A stretch of DNA of 5,529 bases. It comes from Mucilaginibacter sp. GTDB taxonomy: Bacteria; Bacteroidota; Bacteroidia; Sphingobacteriales; Sphingobacteriaceae. The stretch's first letter is position 1, and every line of letters begins with the position of its first letter. Positions 5,366-5,529 of the stretch are shown here, one piece after another. The notes beneath the pieces were generated by a model. That model was not told the DNA's origin, ran no database searches, and was given only the letters and a program-made list of their open reading frames with translations. The stretch is taken from assembly GCA_014376655.1 (NCBI GenBank), contig JACMRC010000543.1:1-5529 (forward strand), given 5' to 3'. Both the position numbers and the translations under genes were made by a program.

Positions 5366-5529
5366 ATGAAGAAACGCGCTATCAATTTTTGTTTGGTATT
5401 GGCCGTTGTAATGCTGGCTAATTTGGTTTACGGGCAATCTGTAACTCAATTTAAAAAACATGTTATCACTAACGATTTTATATCGGAAGGTGTTGCCGTT
5501 GGCGATGTTAACCATGATGGTAAAACAGA
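5366..5529 (+). CDS. Secreted VCBS/FG-GAP repeat protein, 5' end only
   Basis: ATG at 5366 opens a frame of 54 complete codons that runs off the right edge. Residues 1-23 form a signal peptide (MKKRAINF, hydrophobic core CLVLAVVMLANL, then VYG|QS), so the product is exported. The mature start has FKKHVI followed by ISEGVAVGDVNHDGKT (39-54). D47, N49, D51 and G52, with a final GA- codon beginning Asp or Glu, form the DxNxDGxxD calcium-binding motif of FG-GAP/VCBS beta-propeller blades. Such proteins are common beside sugar-degradation genes of Bacteroidota, where they are thought to act in the periplasm or at the surface on carbohydrate substrates; the exact activity is unknown. The 11-nt gap from the permease implies one transcript. 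An ATG five bases upstream (5361) meets a stop after two codons and is not the start. Confidence 0.8.
   Translation, partial: MKKRAINFCLVLAVVMLANLVYGQSVTQFKKHVITNDFISEGVAVGDVNHDGKT

Noticed and set aside
1..5529. CRISPR array, tRNA, insertion sequence, toxin-antitoxin or defence system
   Set aside because: No regularly spaced repeats, cloverleaf, transposase, terminal inverted repeats or recognisable defence proteins were seen on either strand.

Overview
The window looks like chromosomal DNA from a Bacteroidota bacterium, probably Sphingobacteriia (a Mucilaginibacter/Pedobacter-like soil or plant-associated organism). The basis is moderate-to-low GC, AT-rich leaders without Shine-Dalgarno sequences, an exact Bacteroidota-type -7 element (TAnnTTTG) at 1934-1941, a Bacteroidota-style sigma/anti-sigma pair, and an FHS sugar permease followed by a secreted FG-GAP/VCBS protein. 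The genus is inferred, not proven.

Layout. (1) 1-1313, minus strand: most of a DHA2-type (14-helix) major facilitator drug/proton antiporter, cut by the left window edge. (2) 1438-1776, minus strand: a 112-residue cytosolic protein of unknown function, predicted to be a beta-sandwich. It is followed by a hairpin and a strong minus-strand intrinsic terminator that separate it from the transporter. (3) 2000-2926, plus strand: a secreted protein with an N-terminal TPR-like region and a C-terminal domain opening with an FDFWIGDW motif. A good Bacteroidota promoter lies upstream. (4) 2944-3429 and 3419-3892, minus strand: an 11-nt-overlapping pair, a divergent ECF-like sigma factor and a short membrane anti-sigma factor that lacks the usual periplasmic C-terminal domain. 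The pair is convergent with gene 3, and a perfect 9-bp inverted repeat sits at the junction. (5) 3893-4100: a divergent control region holding two clean palindromes. (6) 4101-5354, plus strand: a FucP-family sugar:proton symporter starting with GTG. (7) 5366 onward, plus strand: the start of a secreted VCBS/FG-GAP protein, 11 nt behind the permease and almost certainly in the same operon.

How they may work together. The permease and VCBS protein look like the front of a carbohydrate-utilisation operon that continues past the right edge. The sigma/anti-sigma pair is a self-contained membrane signalling unit whose target genes cannot be identified here. The DHA2 exporter and the 112-aa protein are transcribed separately.

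I see no tRNA or rRNA, CRISPR array, insertion sequence, phage gene or recognisable defence system. The least ordinary items are the stripped-down sigma/anti-sigma pair, the unrecognised 112-aa protein, and the two palindromes in the divergent control region.
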